From: Mycobacterium bourgelatii
Lineage (GTDB): Bacteria; Actinomycetota; Actinomycetes; Mycobacteriales; Mycobacteriaceae
DNA: 64,000 nt
Assembly (NCBI RefSeq): GCF_010723575.1
Contig: NZ_BLKZ01000001.1
Location: 4,092,001 to 4,156,000 of the forward strand
Direction: 5' to 3'
The stretch's first letter is position 1, and each line of letters begins with the position of its first letter. Both the position numbers and the translations under genes were made by a program. The notes below the pieces were generated by a model. It was given only the letters and a program-made list of their open reading frames with translations, did no database searches and was not told where the DNA came from. Of this stretch, positions 27,554 to 35,224 are shown piece by piece.

Positions 27554-28591
27554 TCAGAGCAGGCCGAGTCGCACGGCCTCGGCGACGGCGGCCGACCGCG
27601 AGGTGCGGCCCAGCTTGCGGCGGATGTTCGCCACGTGCCGGTGCACGGTGTGCGAGCTCAACACCAGCTGCTCGGCGATCTCGCGATCGCTCAGACCCCG
27701 TGCGACACAAGCGAGAATCTCACGCTCACGACCGGACAGCAGCACCCCATCGGTCGGTTTGGACGACGGCTGGACCGGCGCCAGCGCTGCACGGCACGCC
27801 CGAACGACGGAGTCGACATCGCCGTGCCACGGGAAGTGTGCGCTCCCCTGCAAGGGAATGAACGTCGCGTTGGGGATCGCGGCCGCCACCTCGCGGCCGA
27901 GCCGGAACGGCACGGCGCGGTCGTTGCGACGATGCACGACCAGCGCAGGCGCGCGGACGTTGGGCAGGTGTGCTCGGACGTCGAGACGGTAGACGAGCCC
28001 CAACAACGCGGCGGCGGTCTCGGCACTCGCGGCGTCCCGCTGCAGCCGCGCAAAGCGTTCGTGCTCCACCGACTCAGTGCCCAGGAAGATGTCGCTGAGC
28101 AGTCGTGAGCCGAGCCCCCAGTGCGTGCGGACCGCCGTCAAGATCGAGTCGCCCACCTCCGGTGCCGTGATCGCCGCGCCATCCGAGTACGAGCCGTACA
28201 GCACCAAGCGCTCGACGCGCTCCGGAAACGCTGCGGCGAAAGCGATTGCGGTGCAACTGCCGCAGGAGCCGCCGACAAGCGACACCCGCTCGAGATGGAG
28301 TTCGTCGAGCAGCGCTCGCAGCGTCGCGACTTCGCCGTCGAGGGTCAGATCCGACTCGTGCACCACGCGGTCCGACATGCCGACGCCGAGCCTGTCGTAG
28401 CGGATCAGTGTGTACCCGTCCGCAATACCTTCCCAGAACTGCCGGAAACTTGCGCTCTGCCAGTCTAGTTCGAGATGGCTCACCCACCAGGCCGGAGCGA
28501 CCAGCGGTGGGCCGTCCCCGCGAATCTCGTATGCCACGCGGCGGGCGCCGAGGGGGAGGAACCGGATCTCAGACTTTTCGGGCATCGTCAT
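27554..28591 (-). CDS. Alpha/beta hydrolase fused to a LuxR-type DNA-binding domain
   Basis: 345 residues. The first ~265 form an alpha/beta hydrolase: YDRLGVGMSDR, nucleophile elbow GGSCG with Ser near 109, an acidic residue in VVHRRNDRAVPFR, and a His in QGSAHFPWHGD. The last ~62 residues are a LuxR/GerE HTH: LSGREREILACVARGLSDRE, then IAEQLVLSSHTVHRHVANIR. The hydrolase part may sense or cleave a small ligand and pass the signal to DNA binding. No histidine kinase or receiver domain is attached. The start is at 28591 or the Met two codons later. The fusion is also known in other actinobacteria. Confidence 0.9.
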   Translation of the reverse strand: MTMPEKSEIRFLPLGARRVAYEIRGDGPPLVAPAWWVSHLELDWQSASFRQFWEGIADGYTLIRYDRLGVGMSDRVVHESDLTLDGEVATLRALLDELHLERVSLVGGSCGSCTAIAFAAAFPERVERLVLYGSYSDGAAITAPEVGDSILTAVRTHWGLGSRLLSDIFLGTESVEHERFARLQRDAASAETAAALLGLVYRLDVRAHLPNVRAPALVVHRRNDRAVPFRLGREVAAAIPNATFIPLQGSAHFPWHGDVDSVVRACRAALAPVQPSSKPTDGVLLSGREREILACVARGLSDREIAEQLVLSSHTVHRHVANIRRKLGRTSRSAAVAEAVRLGLL

Positions 28592-28751
28592 GAGCGTACG
28601 TCGCCGAGCAAGTAGGTGGGGCGTCCCGCGCGCGGCCTTGGGCTTTCAAATCCCGTCTGTCACTTGAGTCACGGGAGGGCCGGGGTGGGCATCGTGCCCG
28701 GCTTCGAGCGACAAGTTCAAAGCGCTTGCCGCCGTGCCGGATTGTCGCCGC

Positions 28752-29651
28752 CTATTTTCGACGCGAGGGTTTGCGTTGTGCCGCCCGCACGTCGTCGTTG
28801 GCCAGGCTTTGCGCCTCGGCCGCCAGCGTCGATGCTTGGTTGGCGTAGGCGATTGCTTCGTCGGCATTGCTCGCCTGCCTGTCGTGCGCCGCGGCCAGAT
28901 GCCGCTGCGCATCTTCGAATCGGTCCTGAGCCTGCGGGCCGATACCGCGGTGTCTGGCCATGTAGTCGGACACTTGGCGTAATCGGGTGTCCGCGGTTGA
29001 CAGCGCCTGGTCCAACGAAAGCCAGCGACCGTCGATGGCCGTCGTGGTGCCGCCCGTGCCGGCGACAGCGCGCCGACGGCGGCGACGGCGATAGAGCACG
29101 ACAATCATCAAGACGATCACCACGGCGACGGCGATGGCAATGGCGATCGGCAGCCAGTTTCGGTTGGACGAACTCACGGGTTTGTTCAGACCGTCGGCCG
29201 CGGCAACGGCAGCACCAGCCCAATCCTTGGCGTTCACGGCTGGCTCAATTTTGTTGTCGCGCAGACTGTTCAACTCGTCTGAGGTGAAACCCCGCAGCTG
29301 CGGCGGTTCGCTGAACACGTACTTGGTCTTGGCTCTACTGTTCGTGGCGATGGCCAGCAGAGCATCGCGGCCACCCATCCTGTTGGCCTCGCGGGTTTGG
29401 GTGGCCCAGTTTTCGGGTTTCAACCGTGAGAAGTTGTCGACGTAGACCACCCACAACTGGATGCGCCGATCGCGATACAGTCGGTCGATTGCCGAGTTGA
29501 CTGCAGCCCGATCCGAAGCCGTCAACACATTGTTGCTGTCAGTGATGTGTTCGGTGAGCTTGCCCGGCGGCTGCGCGCCGGCGGGGGCTCCCACCAGCAA
29601 CCCCGCGGTGCAGAGCGTCAGGACTACGGCAAGCAGGCGAACTGTGCGCAT
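28752..29651 (-). CDS. TPM-domain membrane-anchored protein
   Basis: 299 residues: a signal peptide (MRTVRLLAVVLTLCTAGLLV), a TPM/YgcG-type domain (~30-165) with ITDSNNVLTASDRAAVNSAI and QLWVVYVDNFSRL, a transmembrane helix near 175 (WLPIAIAIAVAVVIVLMIVV), and a cytoplasmic tail with a run of arginines and an alanine-rich coiled-coil-like end. TPM domains bind nucleic acid or phosphate groups in plants and act in photosystem repair; in bacteria the role is mostly unknown. It is divergent from a glutathione peroxidase gene. Confidence 0.9.
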   Translation of the reverse strand: MRTVRLLAVVLTLCTAGLLVGAPAGAQPPGKLTEHITDSNNVLTASDRAAVNSAIDRLYRDRRIQLWVVYVDNFSRLKPENWATQTREANRMGGRDALLAIATNSRAKTKYVFSEPPQLRGFTSDELNSLRDNKIEPAVNAKDWAGAAVAAADGLNKPVSSSNRNWLPIAIAIAVAVVIVLMIVVLYRRRRRRRAVAGTGGTTTAIDGRWLSLDQALSTADTRLRQVSDYMARHRGIGPQAQDRFEDAQRHLAAAHDRQASNADEAIAYANQASTLAAEAQSLANDDVRAAQRKPSRRK

Positions 29652-29742
29652 AGGGGCAATCTAGCCCGCTGGCGGCCACGATTCAGCGGGCGGCGGCGAA
29701 TGCCGAGACCTGCCGACGACCGGCAGTGTTAGCGTCGTCTGC

Positions 29743-30231
29743 GTGACTGTCAAAGACATTGCCGTGACCACCCTCGATGGAAAACCGACCACGCTCGGCG
29801 AATTGTCCAACGGCGCAACGCTGGTTGTGAATGTCGCCTCCAAATGCGGCCTCACCCCGCAGTACACCGCGTTGGAGAAGCTGGCCAAGGATTACCGCGA
29901 CCGCGGCCTGACGGTCGTCGGCGTCCCGTGCAATCAGTTCATGGGCCAGGAGCCGGGCACCGCCGAAGAGATCCAGGCGTTCTGCTCGTCTACTTACGGG
30001 GTGACGTTCCCGCTGCTGGAAAAGACCGACGTCAACGGCGACAACCGGCACCCGCTCTACGCCGAGCTGGCCAAGGCCGTGGATGCCGACGGCAACGCGG
30101 GCGACATTCAGTGGAACTTCGAGAAGTTTCTGGTGTCGTCTGATGGTCAAGTGGTCAATCGGTTTCGGCCCCGCACCGAGCCCGACGCACCCGAGGTCAT
30201 CAGCGCCATCGAAGTCGTGTTACCCCGCTAG
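29743..30231 (+). CDS. Glutathione peroxidase-family thiol peroxidase
   Basis: 162 residues from the GTG at 29743. The catalytic tetrad is visible: peroxidatic Cys35 in NVASKCGLTPQY, Gln in VPCNQFMGQEPG near 65, Trp122 in IQWNFEKFLV, with Asn following. It uses Cys, not selenocysteine. A second Cys in CNQF and another in FCSSTYG allow a thioredoxin-dependent resolving mechanism, as expected in mycobacteria, which lack glutathione. It should reduce organic or lipid hydroperoxides in the cytoplasm. It is a single gene. Confidence 0.95.
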   Translation: MTVKDIAVTTLDGKPTTLGELSNGATLVVNVASKCGLTPQYTALEKLAKDYRDRGLTVVGVPCNQFMGQEPGTAEEIQAFCSSTYGVTFPLLEKTDVNGDNRHPLYAELAKAVDADGNAGDIQWNFEKFLVSSDGQVVNRFRPRTEPDAPEVISAIEVVLPR

Positions 30232-30355
30232 CCAACCCACCGGCGACACCCGATCGTGGCGGTGAAACACATTGGCCTCGAGCTGTTTACGACCCCACCG
30301 GCGGCTCCCAGACCGCGCGGTGGCCACGCCGTTGGGTGGTCGCTAGGTTTAGTCG

Positions 30356-30943
30356 ATGGCAGAAGGTGTCGGCCAGCTACCGGTGGCTGCCGGTGTGCTG
30401 TTGGCCGCTGGGGCGGGTCGTCGATACGGCAAACCGAAAGTGCTTGTCGACGAATGGCGTAACGCCGCGTTGACGGCACTGCGCGGCGGCGGGTGCGACG
30501 CCGTGATCATGGTGCTTGGAGCGGCGCACGTGCAGTTGCCGGACGACGTCATCGCCATCACTGCCTCGGACTGGCAGGCCGGTCTGAGCGCGTCGGTGCG
30601 CGCCGGCCTCCGCAAGGCCGACTCGATCGGGGCTGAGTACGCCGTGTTGCACGTGATCGACACCCCGGATGTCGGCGCGCCAGTGGTCTCGCGAGTTCTG
30701 CACCGCGCGTTGGCATCTCGCAGCGGCTTGGCTCAGGCGTATTACGGCGACCGGCCCGGGCATCCCGTCGTGCTCGCACGACGGCACTGGCGCGAGGTAA
30801 TCGAAGGCGTCACAGGTGACCGCGGCGCCGGCCCGTTCCTGCGAGCCCGCGACGACGTTGAGATTGTCGACTGCGCCGACCTCGCCACCGGCATTGACCA
30901 CGACGAACCCGATACGGGGTCGAACGGCCTCGCTAAAACCTAA
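30356..30943 (+). CDS. MobA/MocA-like nucleotidyltransferase
   Basis: 195 residues with the GT-A type NTP-transferase start GVLLAAGAGRRYGKPKVLV (LAAGxxxRxGxxK), a metal-binding region IDTPDVG near residue 100, and GHPVVLARRHW near 140, as in MocA/MobA-type molybdenum cofactor nucleotidyltransferases. The probable reaction is CTP- or GTP-dependent transfer to a molybdopterin-like or other phosphate. There are no molybdenum enzyme genes beside it. Its stop overlaps that of the convergent PE_PGRS gene by 4 bases. Confidence 0.85.
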   Translation: MAEGVGQLPVAAGVLLAAGAGRRYGKPKVLVDEWRNAALTALRGGGCDAVIMVLGAAHVQLPDDVIAITASDWQAGLSASVRAGLRKADSIGAEYAVLHVIDTPDVGAPVVSRVLHRALASRSGLAQAYYGDRPGHPVVLARRHWREVIEGVTGDRGAGPFLRARDDVEIVDCADLATGIDHDEPDTGSNGLAKT

Positions 30944-33900
30944 GGCTCGATCGGGACGTTTCCCCCGCCGAGACCGCCGGCGCCGCCGGCGCCACCGGCG
31001 CCAGGGGTACCAATCACGCCAGAGCCGCCCGGTTCGCCTTTGCCACCAGGAGCCGCAGGGTCGCCGGTCTTGTCACCGCCGTCGCCGCCGGCCCCGCCGT
31101 TACCGCCCGGGGCGTCACCGCCGTAAGCCCCGGTACCGCCGGTACCCCCGGTGCCGCCATTGCCACCGGCGATAACGCCGTCACCGCCCCGACCGCCGTT
31201 GCCGCCGTTACCGCCGAATTGGAATTCCAGGGCCTTACCACCGTCTCCCCCGTTGCCGCCGACACCGCCATAACTGCCGGTTCCGCCCTTGCCGCCGGTG
31301 CCGCCGTCGCCACCGGCCGTGGCCTTGCCGCCAAGGCTGACGTTGCCGCCTAGGCCGCCTTGGCCGCCGGCACCGCCGGCGCCTTGTCCGCCTTTCGCAC
31401 CCTGCGCCGCCTGGCCGCCCGCGCCCATCCCGCCGGCTCCGCCTACTCCGCCGTCTCCGCCTTCTCCGCCGGTACCGCCGGTGCCGCCCTTGGCCCAGCC
31501 GTCTTCTACAGCCACAAAACCATTACCGCCGGCGCCGCCTGTTCCGCCGGTTCCACCGACTCCCCCGGCGCCGCCTACCCCACCGGCACCGTCAGTGCCT
31601 GAGGACGCAAGCGCTTTGCCGCCATTGCCGCCGATACCACCGGTTCCGCCGGTTTGGCCCTTTCCGCCGTCGCCGCCAGGTCCTCCGCTGTTGTTGTTTT
31701 CTAGCCAGCCCGCTTTACCTGCGTCGCCGTTTTTTCCGCCGCCGCCGACGCCGCCGGTGCCGCCGGCGCCCCCGTTACCGCCGTTACCTGCGTTGGTCCC
31801 GCCATTTCCGCCGGCGCCGCCGTTGCCGCCGGTACCGGCAGGTCCGCCGAGCAGCTCGGGGCTGCCGCCAGCGCCACCGGTGCCGCCGTTGCCACCGGTG
31901 CCTCCGTTACCGCTCGCGCCCGCGTTGCCGCCCGCACCGCCGATCCCGCCGGTACCTCCGGCTGAGCCGGCGCCACTGCCACCGGTACCACCGACGCCGC
32001 CGTTGCCCCCATCGCCGGAAAGCGCTCCGCCGGCACCGCCGGCACCGCCGGCACCGCCGTTGCCGCCTTTACCACTGGTGGAGCCCCCACCGCTGGGCTC
32101 ATTCGATCCCTTTCCGCCGACGCCGCCGGCGCCGCCGGTGCCCCCATTGCCGACCAAACCGCCGTCACCGCCCTTGCCGCCGGGCCCGCCGTCCCCACCG
32201 TCGCCGGTTTGGCTGTTCCAGAACCCTGCTGAACCGTCGCCGCCCGCACCCCCGTTGCCGCCGTTGCCACCGCTGCTAGCAGCCGCGCCGGTCTTGCCGT
32301 CGGCACCAGGGGTAGAGCCGGCACCGCCTTTCCCACCCGCGCCGCCCGCGCCGGGGTTCCCACCATTACCGCCGTTTCCACCAGCTCCACCCGGACCGAC
32401 GTCGGTGGATGCATTCGCACCCTTTGCGCCGTCACCGCCGTTGCCACCAGGACCACCGGTGCCGCCGTCACCCCCGTTGCCGCCAACGCCTTGCTTACCG
32501 GCTTGGCCTTTTGGTGCCGCGCCGCCGGCACCCCCGTCGCCGCCATCGCCGCCTTTACCGCCGGTTCCGCCGCCTCCGCCATTTCCGCCGTGGGCGCCGG
32601 GGGTAGTGGGGGTCGTGCCGTTGAAGCCGGCCGTGCCGGTGCTGCCGTGGCCACCGGCCCCGCCGGCGCCTCCATTGCCGCCGTTACCACCGTCGGACCC
32701 GCCGGACCCGCCGGCTCCGCCAGCGCCACCGGCCCCAGCGGCGAGCGCGCCGAAGGAGATGGTGTAGCCGTCCGTGCCGGCACCGCCGTCACCGCCGTCG
32801 CCGCCGTTGCCGACGGCACCGCCGTTGCCGCCGTTTCCACCCTTTCCGCCCTTCTGCGCGAGGGATTCAGAAACTCCGCCGGCGCCCCCTTTGCCACCGT
32901 TGCCGCCGCTGGTAGCGGCTGCGCCGTCCTGCCCGGCGGCACCCACGGTAGAACCGTCGCCACCCATCCCGCCTTTGCCGCCAGCACCTGGGTTACCACC
33001 GTCGCCGCCGTTGCCGCCGTCTCCACCAGGCAAGTTGACCCCGAGGGCGCCGCCCGCTGCACCATTCCCGCCGTCGCCGCCAGCTGCGCCGGGTCCGCCT
33101 TTACCGCCCGCCCCGCCAACGCCTCGGGTGCCGGCCTCGCCGGCCGGCGCGGCGCCCGCGGCACCACCTTCGCCGCCGTTGCCGCCGTTGCCGCCGGCAC
33201 CGCCGTTCTGGCCATTTGTGCCGTGGTCACCCGGGTTGACACCGTCTTTCCCGTTGGCACCGACGACACCCGCTCCGCCTTCGCCGCCTGCCCCGCCGGT
33301 TCCCCCATCGCCGCCATTTCCGCCGAGGGCTCCACCGGACCCGCCGGCACCGCCCTTACCGCCATGCCCACCATCGACACCTGCAATTCCGGTGCCGGGG
33401 ATCCCGGAGGCTGTGGTGCCTGCCTGACCCGCCCCGCCGTCGCCGCCACGCCCACCGTTGCCGACGGAGCCGCCGTCGCCGCCGTTGCCACCGGCGCCAC
33501 CGGTCTGTCCTATGGTCAAGCCAGTTCCGCCCGGTCCGGCGTCGCCGCCGTTGCCGCCGTTGCCGCCGTTGCCCCCGCTGGTGGGAGTAGCGCCGGTCGT
33601 GCCGTTCCAGCCGTTGCCGAACAGTCCCCCGGCGCCGCCGGAGCCGCCGGTCGCGCGGTCACCGCCGTTGCCGCCGTTCCCACCCTTTCCGGCTGTTCCG
33701 CCGTTGACGCTTTGGCCACCTATGCCACCGGTACCGCCGTCGCCGCCCATGCCGCCTTGCCCGCCAGCTCCGCCGGGGCCGAATATCATCCCGCCGGTTC
33801 CGCCGACGCCGCCCGTGCCCGCGGCCCCGCCACTGCCGCCGGTGCCGCCGAAGCCGCCGCCGGCTGCCCCGGGGGCGGAGCCGCTGGCGTTCGCGCCATT

Positions 33901-35103
33901 GCCGGCGAGTCCACCGACTCCGCCGGCGCCACCTAGTCCGCCGGTCCCGCCAACACCAAACAACCCAGCTTTGCCACCGGTTCCGCCGGCTCCGCCAGCC
34001 CCGCCGGCGCCACCGTCGCCGCCGCTGCCACCATCACCGCTCGGCAACAAGACGCCGCCGTCGTGGCCGAGACCGCCTTGGCCACCGACGGCGCCATTCC
34101 CACCGGCGCCACCCTCACCAAACAGCAGCCCACCGGCGCCGCCGGCGCCGCCCGCACCACCGGCACCACCGACCCCGCCTGTCTCGCCGGTGACGAAGCC
34201 AATGCCGCCTTTGCCGCCTGTCCCACCGACGCCCCCGGCACCGCCGGCCCCACCGTTGCCAATGAGTCCGGCACTGCCACCGACACCGCCAATACCGCCC
34301 GCGCCCCCGCTGTTAGCGCCGAAGCCGAATTCGCCGCCTGTCCCACCGTTGCCGCCGTTGCCGCCAATGCCGCCGCTGCCGAACACCCAAGCCCTGCCGC
34401 CGGCACCCCCATTACCGCCGGCGCCGCCCCGGTTCTCGCCATGCGCAAGCGCGCCGTCGCCACCGTGCCCGCCAGCGCCGCCGTTGCCGAACAACCAACC
34501 GCCGGCACCGCCAGCCCCGCCCGTACCACCTGGGTCTCCGGGGAGTATTAGGTACCCCTGGCCCTGTGCACCGTTACCGCCCCGACCGCCGTTGCCGATC
34601 AGCCCGGCGTTGCCGCCGTTACCACCGGCCTGACCGGTTGCGAACTCGCCGTCGGCGCCGTTACCGCCATTGCCCCACAACAACCCGCCGTCGCCGCCTC
34701 TGCCGCCCGGCGTGGTCGCGTTGGCGCCGTCACCTATCAGCGGGCGCCCCAACAGCGCCAGGGTGGGCGCGTTGATGACGGCGAGCACGTTCTGCTCCAA
34801 GCTCTGCAACAGCGTCGAGGCGTTGAACGCCTCTGCGGCCGCGTATGACCTGCTGGCGTCCCAGAGCGCGTGAAGGAACTGTCGGTGGTAGGCAGCCAGC
34901 TGCGCGTCAATCGTCTGGTACTCCTGGGCATGCCCGGAAAACAGCAACGCGATCGCGGCCGACACCTCGTCGGCAGCCGCCGCCCCCAACGATGTCGTAA
35001 AACTCGCCGCGGATGCGCTGGCGTCCTGAACAGATGAACCGATAATGGCTAGTTGGGTAGCGGCTTGTGCTATTACGTCGGGCGCGGTAGCCAGAAATGA
35101 CAA
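30940..35103 (-). CDS. PE_PGRS family protein (1387 residues)
   Basis: It starts MSFLATAPDVIAQAATQLAI, a PE domain (~1-93) with AAADEVSAAIALLF and YQTIDAQLAAYHRQF. A GRPLIGDGANATTPGG linker near 130-145 leads into about 1240 residues of Gly-Gly-X/Gly-Asn-Gly repeats, ending GGGNVPIEP with no extra C-terminal domain. The repeats form beta-roll or polyglycine-II-like structure and bind calcium in some members. Export by ESX-5 is known for the family. The reading frame is unbroken. The upstream 120 bp are AT-richer and should hold the promoter. Long proline-rich frames on the other strand are shadows. Confidence 0.95.
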   Translation of the reverse strand: MSFLATAPDVIAQAATQLAIIGSSVQDASASAASFTTSLGAAAADEVSAAIALLFSGHAQEYQTIDAQLAAYHRQFLHALWDASRSYAAAEAFNASTLLQSLEQNVLAVINAPTLALLGRPLIGDGANATTPGGRGGDGGLLWGNGGNGADGEFATGQAGGNGGNAGLIGNGGRGGNGAQGQGYLILPGDPGGTGGAGGAGGWLFGNGGAGGHGGDGALAHGENRGGAGGNGGAGGRAWVFGSGGIGGNGGNGGTGGEFGFGANSGGAGGIGGVGGSAGLIGNGGAGGAGGVGGTGGKGGIGFVTGETGGVGGAGGAGGAGGAGGLLFGEGGAGGNGAVGGQGGLGHDGGVLLPSGDGGSGGDGGAGGAGGAGGTGGKAGLFGVGGTGGLGGAGGVGGLAGNGANASGSAPGAAGGGFGGTGGSGGAAGTGGVGGTGGMIFGPGGAGGQGGMGGDGGTGGIGGQSVNGGTAGKGGNGGNGGDRATGGSGGAGGLFGNGWNGTTGATPTSGGNGGNGGNGGDAGPGGTGLTIGQTGGAGGNGGDGGSVGNGGRGGDGGAGQAGTTASGIPGTGIAGVDGGHGGKGGAGGSGGALGGNGGDGGTGGAGGEGGAGVVGANGKDGVNPGDHGTNGQNGGAGGNGGNGGEGGAAGAAPAGEAGTRGVGGAGGKGGPGAAGGDGGNGAAGGALGVNLPGGDGGNGGDGGNPGAGGKGGMGGDGSTVGAAGQDGAAATSGGNGGKGGAGGVSESLAQKGGKGGNGGNGGAVGNGGDGGDGGAGTDGYTISFGALAAGAGGAGGAGGSGGSDGGNGGNGGAGGAGGHGSTGTAGFNGTTPTTPGAHGGNGGGGGTGGKGGDGGDGGAGGAAPKGQAGKQGVGGNGGDGGTGGPGGNGGDGAKGANASTDVGPGGAGGNGGNGGNPGAGGAGGKGGAGSTPGADGKTGAAASSGGNGGNGGAGGDGSAGFWNSQTGDGGDGGPGGKGGDGGLVGNGGTGGAGGVGGKGSNEPSGGGSTSGKGGNGGAGGAGGAGGALSGDGGNGGVGGTGGSGAGSAGGTGGIGGAGGNAGASGNGGTGGNGGTGGAGGSPELLGGPAGTGGNGGAGGNGGTNAGNGGNGGAGGTGGVGGGGKNGDAGKAGWLENNNSGGPGGDGGKGQTGGTGGIGGNGGKALASSGTDGAGGVGGAGGVGGTGGTGGAGGNGFVAVEDGWAKGGTGGTGGEGGDGGVGGAGGMGAGGQAAQGAKGGQGAGGAGGQGGLGGNVSLGGKATAGGDGGTGGKGGTGSYGGVGGNGGDGGKALEFQFGGNGGNGGRGGDGVIAGGNGGTGGTGGTGAYGGDAPGGNGGAGGDGGDKTGDPAAPGGKGEPGGSGVIGTPGAGGAGGAGGLGGGNVPIEP

Positions 35104-35224
35104 CGCTGCTCCTATCGGTCGGGCGCAGAGAAGAGCTCAACGCGTCGTCCAAAAGAAACTGACTTTTTCGTAAACGATAATTTGATTGCGTGGCGCAGGT
35201 GAGCTTTAAATCAAGCTCATAGGA

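Noticed and set aside
31289..34633. Several long proline-rich open frames on the plus strand
   Set aside because: They are antisense shadows of the glycine-rich PE_PGRS repeats (GGN/GGC codons read as PPx); no starts or motifs.
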